The translations under genes were made by a program, and so were the position numbers. Of a stretch of DNA of 32,844 nt, positions 7,194 through 15,828 are shown in pieces. The stretch is from the NCBI GenBank assembly GCA_004555245.1, contig SFIS01000031.1, forward strand, positions 1-32,844, in the 5' to 3' direction. How positions within the stretch are numbered: the stretch's first letter is position 1; every line of letters starts with the position of its first letter. Source of the DNA: Bacteroidales bacterium (GTDB taxonomy: Bacteria > Bacteroidota > Bacteroidia > Bacteroidales > Bacteroidaceae). The notes beneath the pieces are model-generated. The model was not told where the DNA came from. It saw only the letters and a list, made by a program, of their open reading frames with translations, and did no database searches.

Positions 7194-8381
7194 ATGGCAA
7201 AAGAGACTTTCCAGCGTGACAAGATCCATGTTAACATTGGTACTATTGGTCACGTCGATCACGGTAAGACAACTCTGACCGCTGCAATTACTACCGTACT
7301 TGCTAAGAAGGGTCTTTCAGAGGTTAAGTCTTTCGATCAGATTGATAATGCTCCCGAGGAGAAGGAGCGTGGTATCACAATCAACACTGCTCACGTTGAG
7401 TATCAGACAGCTAACCGTCACTATGCTCACGTTGACTGCCCGGGACACGCCGACTATGTGAAGAACATGGTTACTGGTGCTGCTCAGATGGATGGTGCAA
7501 TCATCGTAGTTGCTGCTACTGATGGTCCTATGCCACAGACACGTGAGCACGTGCTTCTCGCTCGTCAGGTGAACGTTCCGCGCCTCGTTGTATTCCTCAA
7601 CAAGTGCGATATGGTTGACGACGAGGAAATGCTCGAACTCGTTGAGATGGAAATGCGCGAACTCCTCGACCAGTATGAGTTCGACGGCGACAATACTCCT
7701 ATCATCCGCGGTTCTGCACTCGGCGCCCTCAACGGTGTTGCAAAGTGGGAAGATAAGGTGATGGAACTTATGGACGCTTGCGACAGCTGGATTCAGGATC
7801 CTCCGCGCGACCTCGACAAACCGTTCCTTATGCCTGTTGAGGACGTCTTCTCTATCACTGGCCGTGGTACTGTTGCTACAGGCCGTATCGAGACTGGACG
7901 TATCCACGTTGGTGACGAAGTTGAACTCCTCGGTCTCGGCGAAGACAAGAAGTCTGTCGTTACTGGTGTCGAGATGTTCCGCAAGCTCCTCGACGAGGGT
8001 CAGGCTGGTGACAACGTAGGTCTCCTCCTCCGTGGTATCGACAAGAAAGAAATCAAGCGCGGTATGGTGCTCTGCCATCCGGGTCAGATCAAGCCGTTTA
8101 AGAAGTTCAAGGCTTCTATCTACGTCCTCAAGAAGGAAGAGGGTGGCCGCCACACTCCGTTCGGCAACAAGTATCGCCCACAGTTCTACCTCCGCACTAT
8201 GGACTGTACAGGTGAAATCACTCTCCCTGTAGGTGTAGAGATGGTTATGCCTGGTGACAACGTAGAGATCACTGTAGAGCTCATCTACGCTGTGGCTCTC
8301 AACGCAGGTCTCCGCTTCGCTATCCGCGAGGGTGGTCGTACAGTCGGCTCAGGTCAGATCACTGAAGTTTACGAGGATTAA
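7194..8381 (+). CDS. tuf: Elongation factor Tu
   Basis: The 395-residue GTPase delivers aminoacyl-tRNA to the ribosomal A site. Visible motifs are GHVDHGKT (P loop, 19-26), the switch I region around RGITINTAH (59-67), DCPGH (81-85, with His85 for GTP hydrolysis) and NKCD (guanine specificity). Domains 2 and 3 follow, ending in GSGQITEVYED. The length is that of bacterial EF-Tu. Codon use is strongly biased, as expected for high expression. The ATG follows an A-rich leader (ACAAACGAAACA); a GGAGG at 7139-7143 lies too far upstream to act as a Shine-Dalgarno. The gene follows tRNA-Thr by 82 bases and probably shares its transcript. Confidence 0.98.
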   Translation: MAKETFQRDKIHVNIGTIGHVDHGKTTLTAAITTVLAKKGLSEVKSFDQIDNAPEEKERGITINTAHVEYQTANRHYAHVDCPGHADYVKNMVTGAAQMDGAIIVVAATDGPMPQTREHVLLARQVNVPRLVVFLNKCDMVDDEEMLELVEMEMRELLDQYEFDGDNTPIIRGSALGALNGVAKWEDKVMELMDACDSWIQDPPRDLDKPFLMPVEDVFSITGRGTVATGRIETGRIHVGDEVELLGLGEDKKSVVTGVEMFRKLLDEGQAGDNVGLLLRGIDKKEIKRGMVLCHPGQIKPFKKFKASIYVLKKEEGGRHTPFGNKYRPQFYLRTMDCTGEITLPVGVEMVMPGDNVEITVELIYAVALNAGLRFAIREGGRTVGSGQITEVYED

Positions 8382-8417
8382 TCCTCCATCGTTCTGAAAT
8401 ATCATAATGTCAGAATA

Positions 8418-8445
8418 GATTCCCGTTCTTCACAGGACGGGAATC
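8418..8445 (+). terminator. 9-bp hairpin after tuf
   Basis: GATTCCCGT (8418-8426) pairs perfectly with ACGGGAATC (8437-8445) around a 10-nt loop. Only three T follow, and tRNA-Trp begins 5 bases later. It is therefore either a weak terminator or an mRNA 3'-end/processing structure. Confidence 0.5.
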
Positions 8446-8449
8446 ATTT

Positions 8450-8520
8450 ACGGGAGTCTTTCAATGGTAGGAAAGCGGTCTCCAAAACCGTCAATGAGGG
8501 TTCGATTCCTTCCTCCCGTG
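8450..8520 (+). tRNA. tRNA-Trp(CCA)
   Basis: Cloverleaf of 71 nt: acceptor ACGGGAG/CTCCCGT, discriminator G, anticodon loop CTCCAAA (anticodon CCA), T arm GAGGG-TTCGATT-CCTTC. The secE ATG begins 18 bases after its end. Confidence 0.95.
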
Positions 8521-8538
8521 CTAATTGAGAATACTAAT

Positions 8539-8730
8539 ATGTATAATAAGATAGTAAATTATTGCAAGGCTTGTTACAATGAACTTGCGCATAAAACTAC
8601 ATGGCCAACACGCCAGCAGCTGACGCACAGTGCAGTGGTTGTATTGTCTGCTTCCCTTGTCATTGCACTCGTTGTGTTTGCTATGGACAGTGTGTTCAGG
8701 TTGGTAATGACTACCATTTATCCAAACTAA
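8539..8730 (+). CDS. secE: Preprotein translocase subunit SecE
   Basis: The 63-residue protein starts MYNKIVNYCKACYNELAHKTTWPTR, with the SecE signature ELxxKxTWPTR before a single transmembrane helix (about 30-53). It is the small essential clamp subunit of the SecYEG channel. The ATG at 8539 is chosen because further upstream the frame reads through tRNA-Trp. It sits between tRNA-Trp and nusG, the conserved position. Confidence 0.95.
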   Translation: MYNKIVNYCKACYNELAHKTTWPTRQQLTHSAVVVLSASLVIALVVFAMDSVFRLVMTTIYPN

Positions 8731-8744
8731 TCATTCATTGACCA

Positions 8745-9287
8745 ATGGCTGAAAAAGATAATAATTGGTACGTTCTAAAAGCTGTAAGCGGCAAGGAGCT
8801 GAAAGTCAAGGAATACATCGAAGCAGAGCAGAAACATAATGAACTTCTGGCAAGGAATGTTTCACAAGTATTAATACCACTTGAGAAACATGCTTCTGTG
8901 CGTAATGGCAAACGCTCCGTAAAAGAGAAAGTCTCGCTGCCGGGTTACGTCTTCATTCAGGCTGACCTCTCCGGCGATATAGCTTCTCTCATTCGCTTCA
9001 TGCCCAACGTTCTCGGATTCCTCGGTGGAACTGACCATCCTATACCTGTTAAGCAGAACGAGATTAACCGTATGCTCGGTATGGCGGAAGAAACGGCTAT
9101 CGTCGAAGAAACCGACATCCCGTACGAGGTTAACGAAACTGTTAAGGTGACGGACGGACCGTTCAGCGGATTCAGCGGTATCATCGAAGAAATCAACACT
9201 GAGAAGCACAAACTGAAAGTCATGGTGAAAATCTTTGGAAGAAAAACTCCATTGGAACTCGGTTTTATGCAAGTTGAAAAAGAATAG
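8745..9287 (+). CDS. nusG: Transcription termination/antitermination factor NusG
   Basis: The 180-residue protein starts with an NGN domain (NNWYVLKAVSGKELKVKEYIE; LPGYVFIQ) and ends with a KOW domain (about 127-178; VKVTDGPFSGFSGIIEEIN). NusG binds the RNA polymerase clamp and links it to Rho or the ribosome. It starts 14 bases after secE and is surely co-transcribed with it. Confidence 0.97.
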   Translation: MAEKDNNWYVLKAVSGKELKVKEYIEAEQKHNELLARNVSQVLIPLEKHASVRNGKRSVKEKVSLPGYVFIQADLSGDIASLIRFMPNVLGFLGGTDHPIPVKQNEINRMLGMAEETAIVEETDIPYEVNETVKVTDGPFSGFSGIIEEINTEKHKLKVMVKIFGRKTPLELGFMQVEKE

Positions 9288-9351
9288 AGCATCACTAACG
9301 TGACAATCTGTTCTTTTTATATATAATTCATTTTTTAATTTATTCAAAGAA

Positions 9352-9789
9352 ATGGCTAAAGAAGTTGCTGGATTAATCAAACTGCAGATTAAGGGTGGCG
9401 CCGCAAATCCCTCACCACCAGTAGGACCGGCTCTCGGTTCTAAGGGTATAAACATCATGGGATTCTGCAAGGAGTTCAATGCCCGTACCCAGGATAAGGC
9501 AGGCAAAGTGCTTCCTGTCGTTATCACTTACTACGCTGACAAGTCATTCAGCTTTGAGATCAAAACTTCACCGGCTGCTGTACAGTTGAAAGAGATCGCC
9601 AAGATAAAGAGCGGTTCCGACCAGCCTAACCGTAAAAAGGTTGCTGAGGTAACGTGGGACCAGATTCGCACTATCGCTGAAGACAAGCTTCAGGATCTCA
9701 ACTGTTTCACTGTAGAGGCTGCCATGAAGCTCATCGCTGGTACGGCACGCAGTATGGGTATCACTGTGAAAGGTGATTTTCCTGCTTAA
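9352..9789 (+). CDS. rplK: 50S ribosomal protein uL11
   Basis: The 145-residue protein has the L11 N-terminal domain (IKLQIKGGAANPSPPVGPALG) and the rRNA-binding C-terminal domain ending in GTARSMGITVKG. It forms the GTPase-associated centre with 23S rRNA and L10/L12. It lies 64 bases after nusG. Confidence 0.97.
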   Translation: MAKEVAGLIKLQIKGGAANPSPPVGPALGSKGINIMGFCKEFNARTQDKAGKVLPVVITYYADKSFSFEIKTSPAAVQLKEIAKIKSGSDQPNRKKVAEVTWDQIRTIAEDKLQDLNCFTVEAAMKLIAGTARSMGITVKGDFPA

Positions 9790-9806
9790 ATTTTTAAATT
9801 CCGGGA

Positions 9807-9825
9807 GCCAAACCTTGAGTTTGGC
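9807..9825 (+). promoter_or_regulatory. 7-bp hairpin in the rplK-rplA spacer
   Basis: GCCAAAC (9807-9813) pairs with GTTTGGC (9819-9825) around the loop CTTGA, 26 bases before the rplA ATG. In other bacteria L1 represses its own operon by binding an mRNA hairpin, so this is a candidate site. Only the hairpin is seen directly. Confidence 0.35.
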
Positions 9826-9851
9826 GCTTGCACCGAAAAAACTTCAGAAAA

Positions 9852-10544
9852 ATGAGTAAACTGACAAAAAATCAAACAGCTGTTGCTGGCAAAGTGGAGA
9901 TCGGTAAGGCTTACACTCTCAAAGAGGCTTCTGAACTCGTCAAGGAGATTACTACGACAAAGTTCGACGCTTCTCTTGACATCGATGTACGTCTTGGCGT
10001 TGACCCTCGTAAGGCTAACCAGATGGTGCGCGGCGTCGTCACTCTTCCTAATGGTACAGGCAAGGTGGTGCGCGTTCTCGCTCTCTGTACTCCTGACCAG
10101 GAAACTGCCGCTAAGGATGCTGGTGCCGACTATGTTGGTCTCGACGAGTATGTCGAGAAAATCAAAGGCGGATGGACTGACGTTGACGTCATCATCACCA
10201 TGCCTTCTTGTATGGGTAAAGTAGGACCTCTCGGACGCGTCCTCGGTCCGCGCGGACTGATGCCGAACCCGAAGAGCGGCACCGTAACCATGGATGTCGC
10301 AAAGGCTGTGAAAGATGTGAAGGGCGGTAAAATCGACTTCAAAGTTGACAAAACCGGTATCGTGCATGCTTCTATCGGCAAAATCTCCTTCACTCCGGAG
10401 CAGATCTTCGGTAACGCAAAAGAGTTCATCCAGACCATTATCAAACTCAAGCCAGCTGCTGCTAAGGGAACTTATATCAAGAGTATCTTTATTTCAAGCA
10501 CAATGAGTAAGGGTATCAAGGTTGATCCAAAATCAGTTGAATAA
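9852..10544 (+). CDS. rplA: 50S ribosomal protein uL1
   Basis: The 230-residue protein starts MSKLTKNQTAVAGKVEIGK and has the two-domain L1 fold. The signature region is GPLGRVLGPRGLMPNPKSGTV (about 131-151). It forms the L1 stalk at the E site. A TTG at 9828 in the same frame would add eight residues not typical of the family, so the ATG at 9852 is preferred. Confidence 0.97.
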   Translation: MSKLTKNQTAVAGKVEIGKAYTLKEASELVKEITTTKFDASLDIDVRLGVDPRKANQMVRGVVTLPNGTGKVVRVLALCTPDQETAAKDAGADYVGLDEYVEKIKGGWTDVDVIITMPSCMGKVGPLGRVLGPRGLMPNPKSGTVTMDVAKAVKDVKGGKIDFKVDKTGIVHASIGKISFTPEQIFGNAKEFIQTIIKLKPAAAKGTYIKSIFISSTMSKGIKVDPKSVE

Positions 10545-10562
10545 CTCTAAAAGTTTTGTAAA

Positions 10563-11078
10563 ATGAAAAAGGAAGTAAAGAATACTGTCATCGCTGAACT
10601 CGGTGAGAAGCTTAAGGCGTATCCACATTTCTACCTCGTTGACGTAACGGGTCTGAATGCTGCTGATACAAGCGACCTGCGCCGCAAATGCTTCAAGAGT
10701 GAGATCAAGATGGTTGTTGTCAAGAACAATCTTCTTCGCAAAGCTTTCGAGGCGTCTGAGATTGATTACTCACCTCTCTATGATACTCTCGTAGGCAACA
10801 CTGCTGTTCTCTTTACAGAGGTAGCTAATGTTCCTGGTAAACTGCTGAAGGAATACAAGAAAGCAGGCATCCCTGCTCTTAAAGGCGCTTTTGCAGAAGA
10901 ATCTTTCTTCGTTGGTGCTGAAAATCTTGAGCAGCTCGCTTCTATCAAGAGCAAGAACGAACTCATCGCTGATGTTGTCGCTCTCCTCCAGAGCCCTGCA
11001 AAGAACGTCATCTCTGCTCTCCAGGCTTCTGCCGGAGGCAAGATTCACGGTCTCCTTCAGACACTCGAAGAACGCTAA
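10563..11078 (+). CDS. rplJ: 50S ribosomal protein uL10
   Basis: The 171-residue protein has an N-terminal rRNA-binding domain (YLVDVTGLNAADTSDLRRKC; VVKNNLLRKAF). Its C-terminal helix binds L7/L12 dimers to form the stalk. It follows rplA by 18 bases and precedes rplL by 84 bases. No clear L10-type leader is visible in the 18-base gap. Confidence 0.96.
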   Translation: MKKEVKNTVIAELGEKLKAYPHFYLVDVTGLNAADTSDLRRKCFKSEIKMVVVKNNLLRKAFEASEIDYSPLYDTLVGNTAVLFTEVANVPGKLLKEYKKAGIPALKGAFAEESFFVGAENLEQLASIKSKNELIADVVALLQSPAKNVISALQASAGGKIHGLLQTLEER

Positions 11079-11162
11079 TCATTGGGATATGGTTGTGCGC
11101 CCTAAAGCATTACCACTTACATATTACACAGATTAATAACAAATTAAATACTTTTAAAGAAA

Positions 11163-11540
11163 ATGGCAGATATTAAGGCAATTGCAGAACAGTTGGTGAA
11201 CCTTACTGTTGCTGAAGTGAACGAGCTTGCTAAAGAGCTCAAGGAGACATACGGTATTGAGCCTGCTGCAGCAGCTGTGGCTGTTGCTGCTGGTCCGGCA
11301 GCTGGCGCTGCTGAGGCAGTTGAAGAGAAGACTTCTTTCGATGTCGTTCTCGCTGAGGTAGGCGGTGCTAAACTTGCAGTCGTTAAGGCTGTGAAAGAGG
11401 CTTGCGGTCTCGGTCTGAAAGAGGCTAAAGATCTCGTTGACGGCGCTCCTTCTACTCTTAAAGAAGGTCTCTCAAAGAACGAGGCTGAGAACCTCAAGAA
11501 GGCTATCGAAGAGGCTGGTGCTAAGGTTGAGCTCAAGTAA
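11163..11540 (+). CDS. rplL: 50S ribosomal protein bL7/L12
   Basis: The 125-residue acidic protein has an N-terminal dimerisation helix region (VNLTVAEVNELAKELKE) and an alanine-rich hinge (AAAVAVAAGPAAGAAEA). The C-terminal domain (KTSFDVVLAEVGGAKLAVVK onward) recruits translational GTPases. It is the last gene before a strong hairpin terminator and the rpoB leader. Confidence 0.97.
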   Translation: MADIKAIAEQLVNLTVAEVNELAKELKETYGIEPAAAAVAVAAGPAAGAAEAVEEKTSFDVVLAEVGGAKLAVVKAVKEACGLGLKEAKDLVDGAPSTLKEGLSKNEAENLKKAIEEAGAKVELK

Positions 11541-11951
11541 TTGTCTCAATTTTAACTATTCTTTTTGAGAAAAATACACAGGTTAAGACCTCTTAGGTAG
11601 AGGGGTCTTAACCTTTCTTTGTCTTACACCCCTCACATCGAATGTCTTGTCGTGCAGGTCAGGGGTTGGGATAACAAAGCATTGGCTATGCCTGAACCTC
11701 TGGTCTCTCCTTTTTAGATAGCTGTTAGGACTTGTCCGACACGCAGTTTCAAAGATTTAGAGTTTCCTGAATGATGGCGCAAGAATGTGCCGTGGTTTCT
11801 CAAATCCATTAATCACAATCATCCTGCCGGATAAGCCCAGACAATACGACGCTTTCGTCTATGCCGTCGATTGTCATATATCTACTCTCCGATATAGCTA
11901 TCCCGGATGTAAGACAGACATTTACAAATCAGTGACAACCTTTGTTTTTAG
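11541..11951 (+). other. 411-nt rplL-rpoB spacer / rpoB leader
   Basis: No gene is supported here. Beyond the terminator the spacer has several potential stems: ACCCCT (11628-11633) with AGGGGT (11661-11666), and a bulged stem-loop at 11840-11875 (GACAAT + CGAC with GTCG + ATTGTC). No consensus -33/-7 promoter was found, so rpoBC expression probably depends on readthrough of the attenuator. Confidence 0.55.
11581..11620 (+). terminator. Terminator/attenuator after rplL
   Basis: GGTTAAGACC (11581-11590) pairs with GGTCTTAACC (11604-11613), with an inner TCT/AGA, and is followed by TTTCTTT. It is placed as the rplL-rpoB attenuator of E. coli is, and would lower rpoBC relative to ribosomal-protein mRNA. 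Confidence 0.85.
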
Positions 11952-14900
11952 ATGGCAACAAAAGTAATTAATAACCGAGTGAATTTTGCCAGAGTGAAAA
12001 ATCCGATGCCATATCCGGATTTTCTCGATGTGCAGCTGAAGTCTTTCAAGGACTTCTTACAGTTGGATACACCACCTGAGGAACGCAAGAATGACGGTCT
12101 CTACAGGGTTTTCGCAGAGAACTTCCCCATAACCGATACAAGAAACAATTTCGTTCTTGAGTTCCTGGATTACAATATCGACCCTCCACGTTACACTATT
12201 GACGAGTGTCTCGAACGCGGACTGACCTACAGTGTCCCCTTGAAGGCGAAGATGAAGCTCTTCTGTACCGACCCCTATCATGAGGATTTTGACACTGTCA
12301 TTCAGGATGTCTTCCTCGGCACCATACCGTACATGACAGACAACGGCACATTCGTCATCAACGGTGCGGAGCGCGTCGTTGTGGCTCAGCTGCACAGATC
12401 ACCCGGCGTATTCTTCGGACAGGGCGTTCACGCTAACGGCACTGTGCTGTATTCTGCACGTATCATACCGTTCAAGGGCTCTTGGATCGAGTTCGCAACC
12501 GACATCAACAATGTCATGTATGCATACATCGACCGTAAGAAGAAACTCCCTGTCACCACTCTTTTGCGCGCCATAGGTTTCGAGAAAGACAAGGATATCC
12601 TCGAGATATTCGACCTCGCTGAGGAGGTAAAGGTCAACAAGAAGAACCTTAATGCCAGCATCGGACGCACTCTCGCCGCAAACATCATGAAGAGCTGGTA
12701 CGAGGACTATGCTGACGAAGACACCGGAGAGGTCGTTTCCATCGAACGTAATGATGTCATCATTGAGCGCGGCACTGTCATCACGGAAGAAAACCTCGAC
12801 ATCATTCTCGAAAGCGGAGCGTCATCCATACTCCTGTCTAAGAACGAGGAGAATGCAAGCAAATACACCATCATCTTCAATACGCTATCTAAAGACAGCT
12901 CGAACTCTGAGAAAGAGGCTGTCTATTACATATACCGTCAGCTTCGTAATGCAGACCCTGCCGATGAGACTTCGGCACGAGAGGTCATACAGAACCTCTT
13001 CTTCTCTGACAAACGTTATGATCTCGGAGAGGTGGGACGCTATCGTATCAACAAGAAGCTGAACCTCAACACGGATATGGATGTCAGAATCCTCACCAAG
13101 GAGGACATCATCTGCATCATCAAGTATCTCATCAACCTCATCAACTCAAGTGCTACGGTTGACGACATCGACCACCTGTCGAACCGCCGCGTGAAGACTG
13201 TCGGCGAGCAGCTCGCCAACCAGTTCTCCATTGGTCTCGCACGTATGAGCCGTACCATACGCGAGAGGATGAATGTACGCGACACGGAGGTCTTCACACC
13301 GACTGAGCTTATCAACGCCAAGACAATCTCAAGCGTGATAAACTCTTTCTTCGGCACCAACCCGCTCTCGCAGTTCATGGACCAGACCAACCCTCTTGCC
13401 GAGGTGACACACAAGCGTCGTCTCTCTGCTCTTGGTCCCGGCGGTCTGTCGCGAGACCGTGCCGGCTTCGAGGTGCGTGACGTTCACTACACGCACTACG
13501 GTCGTCTCTGTCCTATCGAGAGCCCTGAAGGACCGAACATCGGACTTATCTCCTCTCTCTGTATGTATGCGCAGATCAATGACCTCGGTTTCATTGAGAC
13601 ACCATACCGCAAGGTCAACGGCAGCGTTGTGGATCTCGACAACGACCACGTCGTTTATCTCACGGCAGAAGAAGAGGAGCGTCACATCATCGGTCAGGGC
13701 AATGCGCCTCTTAACGACGACGGCACGTTCATTCGCGAAGTCGTGAAATGCCGTCAGGACGCAGAGTTCCCTGTCGTTCCGCCGTCAGAGGTTGACCTCA
13801 TGGACGTCGCACCGCAGCAGATTGCTTCTGTCTCTGCTGGCCTCATCCCATTCCTCGAGCATGATGACGGACACCGCGCCCTCATGGGATGTAACATGAT
13901 GCGCCAGGCCGTTCCGCTCATACACAACGATGCGCCTATCGTCGGCACTGGCCTCGAGAAGCAGGTGTGCGAAGATTCGCGCACTATGATAACAGCTGAG
14001 GGAGAAGGCATCATAGAGTATGTTGACGCTACGACTATACGCATTCTCTATGACCGCACCGAGGATGAGGAGTTTGTAAGCTTCGAACCGGCACTAAAGG
14101 AATACCGCATTCCTAAGTTCCGCCGCACTAACCAGAACATGGTTATCGACCTGCGTCCTATCTGCGAGAAAGGACAGCGTGTCAAGGCCGGCGACATCCT
14201 AACCGAAGGCTATGCGACGGAAAACGGAGAACTGGCTCTCGGACGTAACCTCCTTGTGGCTTATATGCCGTGGAAGGGTTACAATTACGAGGATGCCATC
14301 GTCCTCAACGAGCGCATCGTTCGTGAAGACATTCTCACCTCAATACACGTTGACGAATATTCTCTCGATGTACGCGAGACAAAACGTGGTGTCGAGGAGT
14401 TCACTTCCGACATTCCGAACGTTTCGGAAGAGGCTACAAAAGACCTTGACGAGAACGGTATCATACGCATCGGTGCGCGTGTAGAGCCGGGAGACATCAT
14501 GATAGGTAAGATCTCTCCTAAGGGCGAGAGCGACCCTTCGCCTGAAGAGAAACTACTCCGTGCCATCTTCGGAGACAAAGCAGGCGATGTGAAGGATTCA
14601 TCACTGAAAGCCAACCCTTCACTCTCTGGCGTCGTTATAGACAAGAAACTCTTCTCGCGTGCTATAAAGTCGCGTGAATCGAAGAAGCAGGACAAAGTCA
14701 TACTTGAGAAGATTGATGCCGAGTATGAGGCAAAGAACAACGACCTGAAGGAGATTCTTATCGACAAGCTCCTCACTCTCACTGCCGACAAGACATCTAT
14801 GGGCGTGAAGGACTACACCGATTCGGAAATCATTCCTAAGGGCAGCAAGTTCGATGCGACACAGCTCGCAAACCTTGAGTATGACGGAATACAGTCAAAC

Positions 14901-15764
14901 GGATGGACCGACGACGAGCACACCAACATGCTCATACGCCAGCTCATCATGAACTATATCCGCAAATACAAGCTTCTTGATGCAGAACTGAAGCGCCGCA
15001 AGTTTGCCATCACGATAGGCGACGACCTGCCGTCAGGCATACTCCACATGGCTAAGGTATATATTGCGAAGAAGCGTAAAATCGGTGTCGGCGATAAACT
15101 GGCAGGACGTCACGGAAACAAGGGTATCGTATCGAAAGTCGTGAGACAGGAAGACATGCCGTTCCTTGAGGACGGCCGGCCGGTAGATCTCGTTCTCAAC
15201 CCGCTTGGCGTGCCGTCACGTATGAACCTCGGACAGATCTTTGAAGCGGTGCTCGGATATGCCGGGAAACGTCTCGGTGTCAAGTTCGCGACGCCAATCT
15301 TCGACGGTGCAAAACTCGACGACCTTAACGAGTGGACCGACAAGGCCGGACTGCCGCGCTATTGCTCTACACATCTCTATGACGGAGAGACGGGCGAGAT
15401 GTTCGACCAGCCTGCTACTGTCGGCATCACATACTTCTTGAAACTCGGTCACATGGTCGAGGACAAGATGCACGCACGCTCTATCGGCCCGTACTCTCTC
15501 ATCACGCAGCAGCCACTCGGCGGTAAGGCACAGTTCGGCGGACAGCGTTTCGGAGAGATGGAGGTCTGGGCTCTTGAGGCATTCGGCGCAAGCCATGTAC
15601 TTCAAGAGATTCTTACTGTCAAGTCTGACGATGTGACGGGACGAAGCCGTTCGTACGAGGCTATTGTCAAGGGCGACGCTATGCCGACACCGGGCATACC
15701 GGAATCTCTCAATGTCCTCCTGCATGAGTTGCGTGGTCTTGGACTTAGCATTAAGCTCGATTAA
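11952..15764 (+). CDS. rpoB: DNA-directed RNA polymerase subunit beta
   Basis: The 1270-residue product is full-length for the family. The rifampicin region is intact: LSQFMDQTNPLAEVTHKRR (472-490). Asp477, His487 and Ser492 correspond to E. coli Asp516, His526 and Ser531, so the common resistance changes at these positions are absent. Other landmarks are YGRLCPIESPEGPNIGLI, the GDKLAGRHGNKG active-site motif and the C-terminal anchor ending LRGLGLSIKLD. The ATG follows a T-rich, Shine-Dalgarno-less leader. rpoC starts 65 bases downstream in the same transcript. Confidence 0.98.
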   Translation: MATKVINNRVNFARVKNPMPYPDFLDVQLKSFKDFLQLDTPPEERKNDGLYRVFAENFPITDTRNNFVLEFLDYNIDPPRYTIDECLERGLTYSVPLKAKMKLFCTDPYHEDFDTVIQDVFLGTIPYMTDNGTFVINGAERVVVAQLHRSPGVFFGQGVHANGTVLYSARIIPFKGSWIEFATDINNVMYAYIDRKKKLPVTTLLRAIGFEKDKDILEIFDLAEEVKVNKKNLNASIGRTLAANIMKSWYEDYADEDTGEVVSIERNDVIIERGTVITEENLDIILESGASSILLSKNEENASKYTIIFNTLSKDSSNSEKEAVYYIYRQLRNADPADETSAREVIQNLFFSDKRYDLGEVGRYRINKKLNLNTDMDVRILTKEDIICIIKYLINLINSSATVDDIDHLSNRRVKTVGEQLANQFSIGLARMSRTIRERMNVRDTEVFTPTELINAKTISSVINSFFGTNPLSQFMDQTNPLAEVTHKRRLSALGPGGLSRDRAGFEVRDVHYTHYGRLCPIESPEGPNIGLISSLCMYAQINDLGFIETPYRKVNGSVVDLDNDHVVYLTAEEEERHIIGQGNAPLNDDGTFIREVVKCRQDAEFPVVPPSEVDLMDVAPQQIASVSAGLIPFLEHDDGHRALMGCNMMRQAVPLIHNDAPIVGTGLEKQVCEDSRTMITAEGEGIIEYVDATTIRILYDRTEDEEFVSFEPALKEYRIPKFRRTNQNMVIDLRPICEKGQRVKAGDILTEGYATENGELALGRNLLVAYMPWKGYNYEDAIVLNERIVREDILTSIHVDEYSLDVRETKRGVEEFTSDIPNVSEEATKDLDENGIIRIGARVEPGDIMIGKISPKGESDPSPEEKLLRAIFGDKAGDVKDSSLKANPSLSGVVIDKKLFSRAIKSRESKKQDKVILEKIDAEYEAKNNDLKEILIDKLLTLTADKTSMGVKDYTDSEIIPKGSKFDATQLANLEYDGIQSNGWTDDEHTNMLIRQLIMNYIRKYKLLDAELKRRKFAITIGDDLPSGILHMAKVYIAKKRKIGVGDKLAGRHGNKGIVSKVVRQEDMPFLEDGRPVDLVLNPLGVPSRMNLGQIFEAVLGYAGKRLGVKFATPIFDGAKLDDLNEWTDKAGLPRYCSTHLYDGETGEMFDQPATVGITYFLKLGHMVEDKMHARSIGPYSLITQQPLGGKAQFGGQRFGEMEVWALEAFGASHVLQEILTVKSDDVTGRSRSYEAIVKGDAMPTPGIPESLNVLLHELRGLGLSIKLD

Positions 15765-15828
15765 TAATTAATGGTGCCGGGGCAATACGAAATGTATTCC
15801 ACCCGGCAGCCGTCAACCGAAGAATATT

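Noticed and set aside
7317..8153. 278-codon minus-strand open frame opposite tuf
   Set aside because: Classic antisense shadow of the biased tuf codons; no family resemblance.
11785..11967. 60-codon frame overlapping the rpoB start
   Set aside because: No initiation context, no recognisable sequence, and it lies over leader hairpins.
13362..13430. Possible rifampicin-resistance allele of rpoB
   Set aside because: The key residues (Asp477, His487, Ser492) are the sensitive type.
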